A stretch of DNA of 64,000 nucleotides from Clytia hemisphaerica (taxonomy: Eukaryota > Cnidaria > Hydrozoa > Leptothecata > Clytiidae): positions 362,068-426,067 of the forward strand of contig CACVBU010000017.1 in assembly GCA_902728285.1 (NCBI GenBank). Direction: 5' to 3'. Within the stretch, counting starts at the first letter, position 1; each line of letters begins with the position of its first letter. The position numbers were made by a program, and so were the translations under genes. Below the pieces are notes generated by a model, which was not told the origin of the DNA, did not search any database, and saw only the letters and a list, made by a program, of their open reading frames with translations. Below, piece by piece: positions 1 to 12,022 of the stretch.

Positions 1-5
1 AACAC

Positions 6-231
6 CTTTTTTATAAGAACATAAGGCTTCGATGGCCAAAATGTTAAGAGCAAGTTAAGAACATTTCAAGGCTTTGGGGACTCTAAAACACACGATTTCT
101 TAGAAAAACGCACAAAATACCCACTAAATGGCGAAAATAAGAAAATGTTAAGAGCATTTTCAGGCTTAAATCTGAAAAAGTTAAGAACATCATCCGAAGG
201 CTTAAAAAATTTTGGATGTTCTTATAAAAAG
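6..231. repeat. Palindromic foldback repeat (MITE-like)
   Basis: The ends are inverted copies: CTTTTTTATAAGAACAT at 6-22 and ATGTTCTTATAAAAAG at 216-231. The interior repeats the motif GTTAAGA(A/G)CA. The same poly-T plus TATAAGAAC end occurs at 30336-30588, so this looks like a small dispersed family. There is no coding capacity. Confidence 0.6.
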
Positions 232-253
232 AATGGATAGAAAAAAAACTTAC

Positions 254-1440
254 GTCCAGTCTGTCTCCACAGCATGTTTCATAACCAACAATGAAAATGG
301 TCAACTGTTGTTGATACTGTAAGAAAGATAATCATAAATTGTTAGTAGTAAAGAATGGCTACCCAAAGTGCAATGTTCATCATAAGCTTTACATAAATTC
401 AGAAGTTATAAAATAGTATCAAGGTAAAAAATTTCTCCTTTGACTTTCAGGTATAGACTGTGAATTGAAATCATATCAAAAACAAATTTACATCATTCTA
501 TTAAAATGGAATTTTGGAAGAATAATGAAGAGTGAAGGATTATAAACACTTTCATTAGTGCTGTTTTCATGCTGATGAGAACGATAACTACCTTTCTTTT
601 TGTAACTGGGTCCGATATGATTGAATTCAGTTGAGCCTGAAAACACCAAATTGAGAATTAATTAATGAACATTTGTTGGTTGAAATAAAAACATAGAATA
701 TATTCAACTTTAGTCTAGTACGTCTGGCGAGATAACGTTGCTTCCTAGGGGAGGGGGATATATTTTATGTTTAAGTAGTCTTTTGTAATATGTTAGTAGT
801 GTACACGTGTCTTTTTTTCCCATAAAGAAAAAAAAAAGCAGCTGGTAAGATTCCAAGATTTGTTCACTGGCCGTTTTTTAACTGCAAAGTTTTGGTCTTC
901 TGAGTAACTACTATAAGTTGTCCCTGACACCAAATGTTTTTTAGACCACCCTTCTGGGTTTATTTTTAAAATCATAATAATGGCAAAAAATGGCAAAAAA
1001 CAAAAGAGAAAATGTATTAAATTAAATTTAATTCTCCATCATCATAACGGGTGTGCCAGAATTAAATGATTTGGTATTGCAGGCAGTAGAAAGGAGATTT
1101 TAAAAGAATTATAAATCGTTAAGAGGAAAGCCTAACTTATTGGCTTGGCTTATATCTCTTTTTAATTTTACTTATTTTACTTATGTCCAAAAGGATCAAT
1201 AAATACATTTCATAGGGGGTGTCCCTCTTTGAAGTGAAATTTCTTGAGTTTTATGAACTTTTTTAAAGACACCTGGTCCCTAGTACTTGTAAAAACGAAT
1301 GAATAATGACATAATCTTACCACATCATCAATAAATTCAAGTGTGGCATCAATAGATTTCCTTGCACCATCTTTATTCAACTTTCTTTTGACTTTCTCAA
1401 TAGAACTTGCAGATTTCAATGTGTTATACTCATACAGCGT
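254..1440 (-). CDS. Unidentified multi-exon gene, 3' part (three exons visible)
   Basis: Three exons read on the minus strand with good splice signals, all in phase 0: 1440-1321 (40 codons, starting TLYEYNTLKS, ending at a GTAAGA donor), 636-592 (15 codons, AQLNSIISDP...) and 316-254 (21 codons, YQQQLTIFIV..., ending at GTAAGT). Each acceptor follows a pyrimidine-rich tract ending in CAG. A possible 22-nt upstream exon lies at 2247-2226 (donor GTATGT, compatible phase) and is speculative. The gene runs off the left edge, so the stop codon is not seen, and no start codon was found. The visible protein is charged and looks helical (EKVKRK...LEFIDDV). I do not recognise the family. The identical phase of all junctions and the absence of stops argue for a real gene over chance. 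Confidence 0.5.
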
Positions 1441-4400
1441 CTGGAATGCAAATTATTTTCAACTCAGTAAAAATTGAATGAAAAGCACAATCAAGCACAA
1501 GAAAAGGCTAGGAATCAAAATCAATGGTTTAAAAACACTAGAATAGGATCTTTTTCCCATTTTTAAACCTTCTAAACAGAAAAGAGAAAAAACGATTGTC
1601 AATTTCCCTGGAGAAGGTCAAACTATTACACTAACAACTGGGTCACATACAAAAATAATATCAAAACTATGAAATTAAAAAAAACTTATAATCTTAACTT
1701 TATAAGCTATAATAAAATCACAATAATACAGGTATGGGATTTCCAAAGTCCCACTAAGGATCAGAGAAATCAGAAAATTTAAACTTTTTACCCCTGGAAA
1801 GATTGAAATTTGATCAAAATTGGTCAAATTTGTCCCAATAAGGGTCATAAAATTCACAAAATTTTCCTTTGTTTTCTACTTTTTAGTCCCGGTAAGAAGG
1901 GCCCAAGAGTTGGAAGTCGGGCAGCACCCCCGTCAGCTCGCAACCCTAGTAGGGAAGAAAAGCTTAGGATCAAGACTTAGCATGGTATTCTGGAAAAGTG
2001 TTAATAGTTTAAGTTCTTATGTTAGACTAAACATAAGTATAACAGAGAAGTGCTCAGTGCAGCCCAGAGATGCCTTATATAATGTTATGAAATGAAAGAA
2101 AAAAGTTTATTTAAAATTTTGTGACTAAAATATTAAAAATAGTAATAAATAAATGGTAAAAAATAGATATTATAAAATAACAAGTAAAATAAAATTTCTG
2201 TTAGAAAAATAACAAGTTGACATACGTTGACATTGAGGAGAGATTGTCTGGAAATAGAAAAAAAACTGCTTGACTGCCGTTAAAACAGTTAAATACGCAG
2301 CGGTTGTAATGTCATGCATTTAATGTTTTGCTGGCAACTTGTGAATCGAGAGGAAGCTCTGGGGATCGCTTTGCAACTTTTTTTATACATATTCAAACTG
2401 CTTGTTCAAAGTCATGGCTTCTTCGTACGGGTGATAGTAGATCTTGTATTTTTCTATCTTTGATCTGGAGGAGATTTATGGAGTTTCTGAACCTTTATGA
2501 TGTCTAAGTTGGACTTAGTCAATTTTAGAGTTTTGATAACTCCACCAAGTTTATCAATCATACTTTCTGTCATAACATGTCACGATAAATTTCAGTGATA
2601 GTGCACCCTTTTTAACTTTTTTGTTTTCATTCAAAATGATTGAATACCGATTAGAGAATTAGAGAACGCCCGCCACCTATTGCCTGATGGGTTTAACAAA
2701 TAAAGAGTGTGTAACTTGCCGTGCGAGTGACGTCAAACGCTCCATCAAATTTGAATTCACAATATACTTATAGTGTGTTTCTTACAGACCTATATACCAG
2801 GGTTAGCCCCAAACCTAGTAGGGGTATCCTTACAATATAGACTTAAGCTTGTATATCAAGATTACCGGATTTCGAGTACGGGTAGAAAATTTTCCAAATC
2901 ACCCATTTCGATTAAGGCAATGAAAAATGAAACTTTTCTGTGTTTCACTTTTTTGCACCTATTCTTCAAAATGAAAATATCTAAAATTTTAAGTTCTTCT
3001 TTTATTCAATGATTTTTACGGCACTTTGTTGACAATCTCACTCTCGCATCAAATTCCTGCTTTCTTCAGTAAATTGAAGATGAGAAAAAAAACCTAAGCC
3101 ACGGATCAAGGATTGAAACAAATATATGAAGAGTGGGATTTTACAGCCGCCCGTTGTGCAAGGCTCTGAGAGGCCACAGGTGCCAAAAAGAAGGACCGTT
3201 TGAAATGTGGCAACCTCATTGGTGGAAATTTGATAAACAGCTGCGAAGAAGCACTCGCTGGGAAGCAATTAGTAGAAGAGACCACTTTCGTTTTTGTTGC
3301 AGATTTCGATATAAACTTCTCTCAGGGGTTACTTGTCATAATGTCCAGACGATGTCAACTGAACTGAACAACTTTGAACGAAAATCGTAATCGAACCAAT
3401 CGAACGTAATTGAATGCAATCAACACGTGCGTTTGCGTAGGGTAAAATGGCAAAATGAGAAAAATGACCCTACAAGATTTGACTATATCTTTTTATTCCA
3501 TGAAGAGATTACTGTCAAATAAAAAATATATTGACAATGAATGGGTAAGCTTTCTAGAAATCCAAACATAAATTGCATAGCTTTTACCAAAAAATAGCAC
3601 TTTAGGATCAGAAACAGTCAAAAACCAGCTTTTTCCAATTTTCTTCGAGTTACAGGAATTAATTCCTTGTTTGTTTTGATCTGAAACTTTCAGTAGGGGT
3701 TGCCAACATGGTTCCCTTGCTCATATCAGGGGGGCCCGAGACGGGAGTAAGAGAATTAAAGTTTCTAAGTAAAATCTTAATTATCACCCAAAAAAGTTCC
3801 TTTTTTGTCCATATCTTTTAAATAAATAGTCCCAGCCTTATCCCTCCTTCAGTAAAGCTTCCTATACCTTTTGTCCTTCAGAAAAAACAAAAATATTGGC
3901 CTTAATTGCGTGCTTTCAATTCCTGTAGCCAGTAGTGTGACCCCCTGTATTTCTATTTTATTCGGGGCAGGTTTTTTAATAGAGATGTCACATGACTCAA
4001 TTCCCGCAGTCTTATTGGACTAGAGAAAGCGAAAGTGAAATCGCGCGATCTGATTGGATGAAAAAAGACCGTGGGGACTGGAACCGAATGGAATTCTCAT
4101 TCTAAAACAAGATGACGGCGAGAAAAGCATGTCTTTTGCTTTGGACGAAAGGTTGTAAATTCTGGTTGAAAAGGTTTTATCTTATCTTATCTCATTTACT
4201 TTAATTAGTAGAGGCTTTTTCAATGTTTGGGGAAGGTAAGTCTATAAAAGTCATTTGTTTTTCGGTGGAAAAAAGTGTTTAAAAAAGCATTTTTTTGTGC
4301 TCAAGGTTTATTTTTCTTCGCAAATTTTTGTCTTCAATCTTAAATAGATGAACGAGTATTTGACTGATGGTTATAATTTTTTCACAGAACATAGTAAAAC

Positions 4401-4667
4401 TATTCAGGAACTTGGACCTTTTTACAGAATTTCAAAAATCTGTTAGTTCTGGAGATATATTGAAAAGTTTAGACATGGGTAGTTCGCGTTCATGTTTCAC
4501 GTTCCCAAACCAAACGCATATGTGTCAAATGATTGCAATTTGATTGTTGAACGTAATCAAATCTCAATCAAATGGCTTATTCCTGGGTGATATTCGATTG
4601 TGTTTGATTGCATTTGAGTGAGGTTAGATTGGTTTGATAGTTGACTATGTTCAATTGGTTCGATTGA
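1441..4667. other. Intergenic repeat-rich stretch without a convincing gene
   Basis: The stretch 2338-2530 plus 2752-2860 matches, in inverted orientation, the repeat at 25905-26270. The stretches 3370-3420 and 4510-4667 are remnants rich in ATCGAAC/GTTCGAT like the elements at 15-17 kb. A CCAAT-rich, more GC-rich patch at about 4000-4110 could be a promoter; it is followed by a 30-codon ORF (ATG at 4111) that may or may not be an exon. No longer coding signal is visible. Confidence 0.5.
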
Positions 4668-5061
4668 TTACGCGCGCAGCGCGTCTCCTTTGGTATAATG
4701 TGCGCGCGGTCGACTAAGTTCCTATATATCGCTCAACCACTTTCAAAATTCAGACTTCGTGTATGACTACATGACATCAATTTTCGTATCAATTTTTAAA
4801 TCCTCAGATCACTCCGATCGCAAGTGAAGGATCCTCAGTGCTTTATATTTTAAATAATGAGATTGCTTAAAAATGCTCATCCGTTACCATTAGTTACGTA
4901 AAGATGACTGGTTGCGGACCGATGACCAATGACCGAAGCAATTTCTGTTGAAATTTGTAGAATTTTCTCCTCCGAGCTATTTCCACAAGGACCATATTCT
5001 ATGTTATAATTGAATATAGAATTTTGAGTATCAATGCAAAGAAGCTTGTATTCAAGTCACT
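4668..5061 (+). repeat. Segment a of tandem duplication, copy 1
   Basis: Near-identical to 10014-10403, in direct orientation. It starts with TTACGCGCGCAGCGCG, which contains a small GC-rich hairpin. It forms the left part of a duplicated unit whose second part is 6364-9945 / 11310-14453. Confidence 0.85.
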
Positions 5062-5069
5062 TGAAACAC

Positions 5070-5115
5070 TCTCGCGTGTCCGGTGTTCGTTAAGTCCGGT
5101 GCATCGGCAGGGTCG
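5070..5115 (+). repeat. Terminal fragment of the CCGGTG-type inverted-repeat element
   Basis: The string from CGCGTGTCCGGTG to CGGCAGGGTC is a close match to the end of the complete element at 56759-57401. It begins where the similarity between duplication copies a and a' stops, so it probably inserted after or at the breakpoint. Confidence 0.6.
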
Positions 5116-5219
5116 TCCTTGTGTTAAACTTTTATCAATTATTTGAACATAGTGAATATTGACAAATATCAGTGGATATGTTATCTTCAAAAATTGATAA
5201 TTCTTTAACACTGTTGAGG

Positions 5220-5960
5220 TCCTGTGTCACAATGATCAAATCAAGACAACTTATTAACACCTAAAGTGATGACAAAAAAATGATAAAAAATTAACAAGGT
5301 CTTTTTTTTGGAATTGATAAAAAATAGTCTAAAACTTTAATTTGACCTTGAAATTGAAAATCCTTTGGACAGACCAAAAATATGATAATTTTTTATCAAA
5401 TTTGACAGGTTTCAGGCTCAAAAACAATGAAATGATAATTTTTTAACAGATTGAAGTGCAAAACTTGGTAATTTTTATCATAAATTTGTGGGAAACTGCC
5501 AAAATTTGGGTAGTTTCTCTTTAACTCTTTATTTTGATACATATCTCTTCAAACTATTAGAACTATATACAGAACTACTTTTGAATAACTTGAACAAAAA
5601 TAGATAAAAACTTAACCAAAACTAGTATGTACTTGTAAATATTACACTAAAAGGTAGTGTGTTATAATATTATCAAAATTGGCATAAATGGTTAAAAAAT
5701 GACCAATTGTTTGCATATTAACAAAATCTTGAGTATCAATAGAGCGAAATCAGAAAAAGATAGAATTCAAATGATAAAATGTTAACAGACAATAGAAGAT
5801 AATATTTTAACAATACTTTCTGTTATAGTTTTATTAGTCTTTGCCACTTAAAGATACTCTTAAAATTAAGACTTTCAAAATGCTCAAGAAGCTGATCTAC
5901 AACCTTATCAAAAACACCCTAGAATAAAATAATCAAACACTAATATTAACAAAAATACTG
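5220..5960. repeat. Cluster of TGATAA...TTAACA motifs
   Basis: The motif TGATAAAA(A/T)NTTAACA or its shorter halves recurs at least eight times in both orientations (for example near 5281, 5383, 5434, 5772, 5960). The spacing is irregular. It may be the subterminal repeats of a degraded transposon. No coding potential. Confidence 0.45.
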
Positions 5961-6190
5961 ATAAAATATTAACAAAATACTAAACAGAACTAACGTGAAA
6001 CACTAACAGCGTTTTCTCCAAATCTAGAGTACTTACGAATTACAAATTTTCATATTCTATTATCCTGTCAGATAATAGTTGTCAGATTTAAAGATTGGTT
6101 ATCTGAAAATACATTTCTGCAATTTAGTTTCACTAATTTAAGTTTTGGAACCCTGATTTGAAACCTAAAAATTGCCCCAATTGACTTACA

Positions 6191-6195
6191 ANNNN
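6191..6195. other. Assembly gap (5 N)
   Basis: Five unresolved bases. The true gap length is unknown. It lies in the part of unit 1 that differs from unit 2 of the tandem duplication. Confidence 0.95.
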
Positions 6196-6774
6196 NGTTT
6201 TTAATTTTTGAAAAAAAATATTTAAAAAACGTAGTAATATCTAACTTCTGTTAAATTTTAGACCCATGACAATTAAAATTCAGAAACTTATTAACAAAAC
6301 AAATTTTTAGACAATTTTATGATGTCCACAATGGTGTCTCATATTATTGATCGTGTCCTTACCTCTGTAGCTGTATCATCACTCTCAGTTATAAAACGCA
6401 TACGTTGTATTTGAATTTATTAGCTAACAAAAAATTAATCAAAGTTTTTCAATATCCACCATCTCAAATATGAGTTCTCGTGAACAACAGAGAAATTCAC
6501 CATTGCCCCTGAAAAACATACATGGGACAAAATATTTGTTTCTTTAATTCAGTTCTCCAAGCCCTCTTTTCTCTTGATGGTTTTCGTGAATACATTTTTA
6601 ACAAGCTCGTAAAACGAAAATAAACTTGAAACTTGAACTTGAATATACATCACGCTCACAGCACAGGACATGACCAACGAAGAACGTTAACTTCTGAAAA
6701 AGTTAGCTAATCCCATTGAATATGGATGTAGACAATTGGAGATCACCACACATACACCAAAATTTTATTGCAAA

Positions 6775-7090
6775 CTATAAACTTTTCCTTCACATGCGTT
6801 TAAATGTGGAAAACTTTTGTCGTGAACTATGAACTTCTCCTTTGCATGCGTTTAAAATGGGGAACACTTTTGTCGTGAACTATGAACTTTTCCTTTGCAT
6901 GCGTTTAAAATGGGGAAAACTTTTGTCGTAACTATTAACTTTTATTTTGCATGCGTTTTAAATGGGGAAAACTTTTGTCGTGAACTATGAACTTTCCTTC
7001 GCATGCGTTTAAAATGGGGAAAACTTTTGTCATGAATTTGGTGATTTCTTTCATCGGGCGTTTAAAACTTGGAAAACTTTTGTCGTGAAT
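6775..7090 (+). repeat. Minisatellite, about 60-64 bp unit, copy 1
   Basis: About five imperfect units containing CTTTTGTCGTGAACTATGAA followed by TTTTCCTTTGCATGCGTTTA. The same array lies in the second duplication copy (11950-12840), where it is split by transposon insertions and has more units. Confidence 0.85.
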
Positions 7091-7096
7091 TATGAC

Positions 7097-7559
7097 TTAG
7101 GCGTAGATCACAAATAAGTTGTGTTCGCGTCGTCCGAACCGACTCACTTTCTATCTTAAAAATCGACACTTTTCAGTCGGAAAGTGGGAAATCTATCGGA
7201 TTTTTTACCAATATTTTTCAAAGCATTTTTATACATTCATCGTTAGTCGCCGATTGGATCATCCAGTGTTAGTTCAAAGAAGCTTTCCGTCCGTAATTTT
7301 TCGAAGATTGTTTGCGTTAAAAAGCGCTATGCGACTGTTTTTTGCAACCGTGATATGACAAAAGATCATAATGCAGCTAGTGCGCTTGAAAATTCTTGCC
7401 GCGCGAACAAACCTATGTTCAGGGCGCATTTTTCTGATGATTCTAGTGCTGACTGACTGCCTAGGTTCAGAGCGCACTTTTCCGACAATTTTAGTCCCGA
7501 CCAACTCACTTTTTGGGGCTGGAAATGACGCGAACACAACTTATATGTGAATGACGCCT
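7097..7559. mobile_element. Inverted-repeat DNA element, copy 1 (AAGTTGTGTTCGCGTC ends)
   Basis: Inverted ends contain ATAAGTTGTGTTCGCGTC (about 7113-7130) and its reverse complement (about 7526-7543). Outside them is a weaker GGCGT...ACGCC match. It interrupts the minisatellite, and TATGAC is found on both sides (7091-7096 and 7560-7565), which I read as the target duplication. Two similar stretches of about 40 bp in the interior each contain GTTCAG(A/G)GCGCA. No transposase is seen, so it is non-autonomous. Because the duplicated segment has the same insertion, it predates the duplication. Confidence 0.7.
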
Positions 7560-8427
7560 TATGACCTTTCCTTCGCATGCATCTAAAATGTGGTTTACTG
7601 TAATACTTTTGTCATGAATTTTCCTTTTTTGCATTTTTTTGGAAGAATGAAATCGTTTCCCTGGTTTGAAAGTTTTTTCTTTTTGGCATTAGGTGAGACC
7701 AAATTCATTGTTCTGCAGGCCTGACCGACCCTATTTTTTCAAAATAGAAAAGTAATAGTATTGAATTTGCAACTGAACAAGTTGAAAATTTTAAAATGTA
7801 TTTGTAAATTCATCTCAAAACTTAAATGAATTCAAAATATCACAATGAAAATGACACAAATATCATTCATCAATAAAGAGGAAAAAGTCTGGTGCTTTAA
7901 AATGTCACAAATTTTTTAGATCTTGACCTTCTGATCCTAGATTTTCAGAGATTTAGTTTTATTATATACTGACTTGCTGACCAGGTATGACCCATATTCT
8001 TCAGAAGGCCTTCCTGTATTTGTGGTCCCTTATTTAAAAGAATTATATTTTGGAAATAGACCTTTTGCTATTTACGATTTCATATTAAATAATTAAAAAA
8101 CTCAACATTAAAACATTAATTCACTAATGTTTAATTAGTTAAAGTGGATTTTAAATATTATCATAAGTCTGCTTGAGTTTTTTATTCATTCAGACATGAC
8201 ATTGCGGATAGCAAAAGGTCTGTACTAAACTTTTCTTCCTTTTTTCAGCATTTTTACACATGATAGTATTCCAAAAAATTCATCTCTCAGAAATTTTGAT
8301 ATTTTTCTTGGTTTATTGTAAAACTTTCTCCATTTTGTAAAGTAAAGGTGTAAGGTGAAGCATGACGCTACAGATCAAATCTGTGTTTTGACTGGACTCA
8401 CCAACCTTTATGATTATAAGGGTACAG

Positions 8428-9669
8428 TATGGCGCGCCAAAGCGGAAATAAATACTATCTTTTTAAAACAATACTATCTTCGTTTAAAACATACTATCTT
8501 TGTTGTAAACATACTATCTTCGTTTAAAACATACTATCTTTTTTAAAACATACTATCTTTTGCTTAAAAAATACTATTTTCGTTTAAAACATAGTATCTT
8601 TAAAAAATAATACTATTTTTACTATCTTTCATACTATCTTTTTAAAACAATACTATCTTTGTTGTAAACATACTATCTTCGTTTAAAAAATACTATCTTT
8701 TAAAAAAATACTATCTTTTTAAAAAATACTTTCTTTTTTCGAATATTGGTTGACTCAATTATTCAAATTTGTGTAATTTTCATTTTGAGGGGCGTGTAAT
8801 GGGCGTTGGTTTTTCGTGTTTATTTTATGTGGCCTCATCCGCCCACATGTTTTCTGATGATTAATTTCTACTAACTTTTCTATATTTCAAACTTTCTCCA
8901 AATATCGACCCGACCGGGATTCGAACCCACCAAATAAAAGAATCTTTGATCAGAAACCCAGCGCGCTATCCGTTGAGCCACACTCGCAAAGCAGAATACA
9001 AAATTTGTAAATACTTATAGAATGACAAAAAAGACGGGGGTAATGTTATTGTAATATGGGTAAAAGTACCCCTTTTTTAACCTGACTGAAATTCGAGCCG
9101 TTACTAGCGACCCTGCGGGGCCCAAGGCGCCGAGTATGCACCCGGCACAGTGACAAGCCGTTACTAGCAACCCTGACCCTACCTAACTGATAATAACAGA
9201 ACCCCCGTCTAAATTGAACCACCATACCCCCGTCTAAACGTTTCCACAGACGGAAAAAATTTTCGCCTTGGTAGTCATTTACAATCTACCCGACAACCCA
9301 GCAAGCATGGGTCATGCATGCAAACTTTAAAATGAGCGAGGCAAGACGTGCCAACCTCGTTTCCAGACTGTTTTCGAAAAGATAGTATGTTTTAAAAAAG
9401 ATAGTATCGTTTTAAAATAGATAGTATTGTTTAAAAAGAGATAGTATCATTACAAAAGATAGTATGTTTTTAAACGAAGATAGTATGTTTTAAACGAGAA
9501 TAGTATTTTTTCAAACGGAAATAGTATTTTTTCAACGAAAATAGTATTTTTTGAACGAAAATAGTATGTTTTAATCGAAAATAATATTTTTTTAAAAAGA
9601 TAGTATGTTTTAAACGAAGATAGTATTGTTTTAAAGAGATAGTATTTATTTCCGCTTTGGCGCGCCATA
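8428..9669. mobile_element. 1.24-kb DNA transposon, TATGGCGCGCC ends, 6-bp target duplication
   Basis: The termini are TATGGCGCGCCAAAGCGGAA and its exact inverse, flanked by GTACAG on both sides (8422-8427 and 9670-9675). The other copy of the duplication keeps the uninterrupted site (GTACAG once, 14179-14184), so the boundaries are certain. Both subterminal regions (8450-8740 and 9378-9650) are arrays of an approximately 20-bp repeat around ATACTATCTT(C/T)GTTTAAAAC, in opposite orientation. The interior has a tRNA-like block (8906-8987) but no transposase. The TAT...ATA ends and 6-bp target duplication resemble what I recall of the IS3EU superfamily; that assignment is inference. Confidence 0.85.
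8906..8987 (-). other. tRNA-like sequence (Pol III box motifs) inside transposon
   Basis: Read on the minus strand, it has an A-box-like TGGCTCAACGGATAGC and a consensus B box GGTTCGAATCC. The 5' and 3' ends do not pair well as an acceptor stem and the anticodon arm is irregular. It is probably a tRNA pseudogene or SINE head carried by the transposon, not a working tRNA gene. Confidence 0.5.
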
Positions 9670-10013
9670 GTACAGTCTGTTTATTGCGACAACTCTTTAA
9701 ATTCAAGATCCTCTGAGAGTGTCTAGTGTTTTCATCTTACTTTAATATATGGCGTTTGTTTGTCATTCAATTTTTTGGTTTGCAACTTGCAAATCGAGGA
9801 GGTTCTGGGGTCGCTTCGCAACTTAAATTCGTGACATTTACGGCTTGTTTTTGTCACTCTCACATGTCTTTGCTATGCAAACAGAGTGGAGGAACGTACT
9901 TAAGCGTTCTGGAGCGCGCGTAACCCCTTTTTCTAAACATTGATTGTCAATTACATTCGATTAATCTTCGATTTCGTTTGATAATGTTCAAGTAGCATCG
10001 TTAGACGTTAATT

Positions 10014-10403
10014 ACGCGCGCAGCGCGTCTCCTTTGGTATAATGTGCGCGCGGTCGACTAAGTTCCTGTATATCGCTCAACCACTTTCAAAATTCAAGGT
10101 TCGTGTATGACTACATGACATCAATTTTCGTATCAATTTTTAAATCCTCAGATCACTCCGATCGCAAGTGAAGGATCCTCAGTGCTTTATATTTTAAATG
10201 ATGAGATTGCTCAAAAATGCTCACCCGTTACCATTAGTTACGTAAAGATGACTGGTTGCGGACCGATGACCAATGACCAAAGCAATTTCTGTTGAAATTT
10301 GAGGAATTTTCTCCTCCGAGCTATTTCCACAAGGACCATATTCTATGTTAGAATTGAATATAGAATTTTGAGTATCAATGCAAAGAAGCTTGTATTCAAG
10401 TCA
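10014..10403 (+). repeat. Segment a of tandem duplication, copy 2
   Basis: Direct repeat of 4668-5061 with scattered substitutions. The match stops abruptly at GTATTCAAGTCA. Confidence 0.85.
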
Positions 10404-11309
10404 AATTTCTTCATACCTCATCAACAGTACAGCACCAAACAAACAGATAGACAGGGCAGCACCAATCAACAGGACAAAGGGAAGTATACAATTTTGTATA
10501 GCCATTCATCTACAACATTGCCCCTTGATTTTCCAACTTGAGGGTTGTTGGCCTTAACTTACCTAGGCTAGCGCTAGCAACACCCAAAAGACCAGTATAC
10601 TGTACAACTAACAAATAAAGCAAAGAAGGGATTTATACAAAATATATTTTGAATATTTACCTGTCAGTGTAGACCTAAAGCTCTAAACCAGCATCTAATA
10701 ACATGAAAACCAGAATATGATTCTTCAATGGGAATCAAAACTATAAAGTGCACTTACAAACATCAATTTGTCAGATCTAACAAAATTAATAACCGCACTG
10801 TCATCATTGACAATAAAACAAACTATTTTCTGTCAAGAGCCTTGTAAACATTCCAACAACTTCCATCGAAATGATCTATCACAGCTCAGTCTACCATTTT
10901 TAGCGCGGTCCGAGGATTGAGCCGAGAACGCTCCGCGAACTCCTGCGCGGTTGAAAAACTTCAATCTGTCAATCATTTTCTCAAGCGAAGAGTACGCGAA
11001 GCGATTCTAGCTTTACGATAGTGCCGCGGGTCATCGATGGATAGTATTCAATTATCATTATCCCTTTATTTTCATTCCTAGAACTTTTGCAAAAAAAAGG
11101 AAAAATAGAAAAGTTGTATTTTTTACTGCTCTATTCACATACTGAATTTGAAAGATCTTCTATGTGGCGTTTTTTTGCAAACTTCAAAAAACTGATTTTT
11201 GTCCCGCCTTTGCGGGACTTTGGCTCAAGTGCTTGAGTGCAGCATAGGGTACAAAGTCCAAACATGCGTTTCCCGTAATTTTTGTGTGAAGAGTTAGGTC
11301 TACACTACC
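10404..11309. other. Unassigned stretch between duplicated segments
   Basis: This sequence is not shared with the equivalent position of copy 1. A GC-richer patch lies at 10900-11040 (GCGCGG and GCGAAG motifs). I see no splice-supported exon, RNA gene or complete transposon here. Confidence 0.4.
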
Positions 11310-11593
11310 TGTAGCTGTATCATCACTCTCAGTTATAAAACGCATACGTTGTATTTGAATTTATTAGCTAACAAAAAATTAATCGAAGTTTTTCAATATC
11401 CACCATCTCAAATATGAATTCTCGTGAACAACAGAGAAATTCACCATTGCCCCTGAAAAACATGGGACAAAATATTTGTTTCTTTAATTCAGTTTCTCCA
11501 AGCCCTCTTTTCTCTTCTCTTGATGGTTTTCGTGAATACATTTTTAACAAGCTCGTAAAACGAAAATAAACTTGAAACTTGAACTTGAATATA

Positions 11594-11851
11594 GAGTCCC
11601 CTGCCCAGTTGGCGACCGGTCTAGTTGGCGACCGAACGTCTTTGAACCCAGAAAAGTCATACAAAAACAAACCTCTGGAGAATTTCTTTTGGTAGTTATC
11701 TGCCTTGACCTATTTCCCGTACTGTGTAAAAAAAGTTTTAGAAAAAAAACGAGTAGAATCCGAAAGATCCAACTTTGCACGGAAGCACACGAAAAAGCCA
11801 GATTTTTCAAAAAAAATAAAAAATTTCGGTCGCCAACTGGGCAGGGTACTC
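11594..11851. mobile_element. 258-bp MITE with TA target duplication (GCCCAGTTGGCGACC ends)
   Basis: The ends are GAGTCCCCTGCCCAGTTGGC and its inverse with one extra base, with TA on each side (11592-11593, 11852-11853). Copy 1 of the duplicated segment shows the empty site, GAATATACATC, near 6650. The TA duplication fits a Tc1/mariner-type MITE. Small ORFs inside are chance. Confidence 0.85.
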
Positions 11852-12022
11852 TACATCACGCTCACAGCACAGGACATGACCAACGAAGAACGTTAACTTC
11901 TGAAAAAGTTAGCTAATCCCATTGAATATGGATGTAGACCGCACATATACCAAAATTTTATTGCAAACTATAAACTTTTCCTTCACATGCGTTTAAATGT
12001 GGAAAACTTTTGTCGTGAACTA

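Larger units (their letters stand above)
6364..9945 (+). repeat. Segment b of tandem duplication, copy 1
   Basis: Direct repeat of 11310-14453. It begins AGCTGTATCATCACTCTC and ends near CCCTTTTTCTAAACATTGAT. Copy 1 carries the private insertion 8428-9669. Copy 2 carries the private insertions 11594-11851 and 12023-12423. Both carry the element at 7097-7559 / 12853-13315. The intervening parts (5062-6363 versus 10404-11309) do not match each other. Confidence 0.9.

Noticed and set aside
8906..8987. Functional tRNA gene
   Set aside because: Pol III boxes are good but the acceptor stem and anticodon arm do not pair properly.
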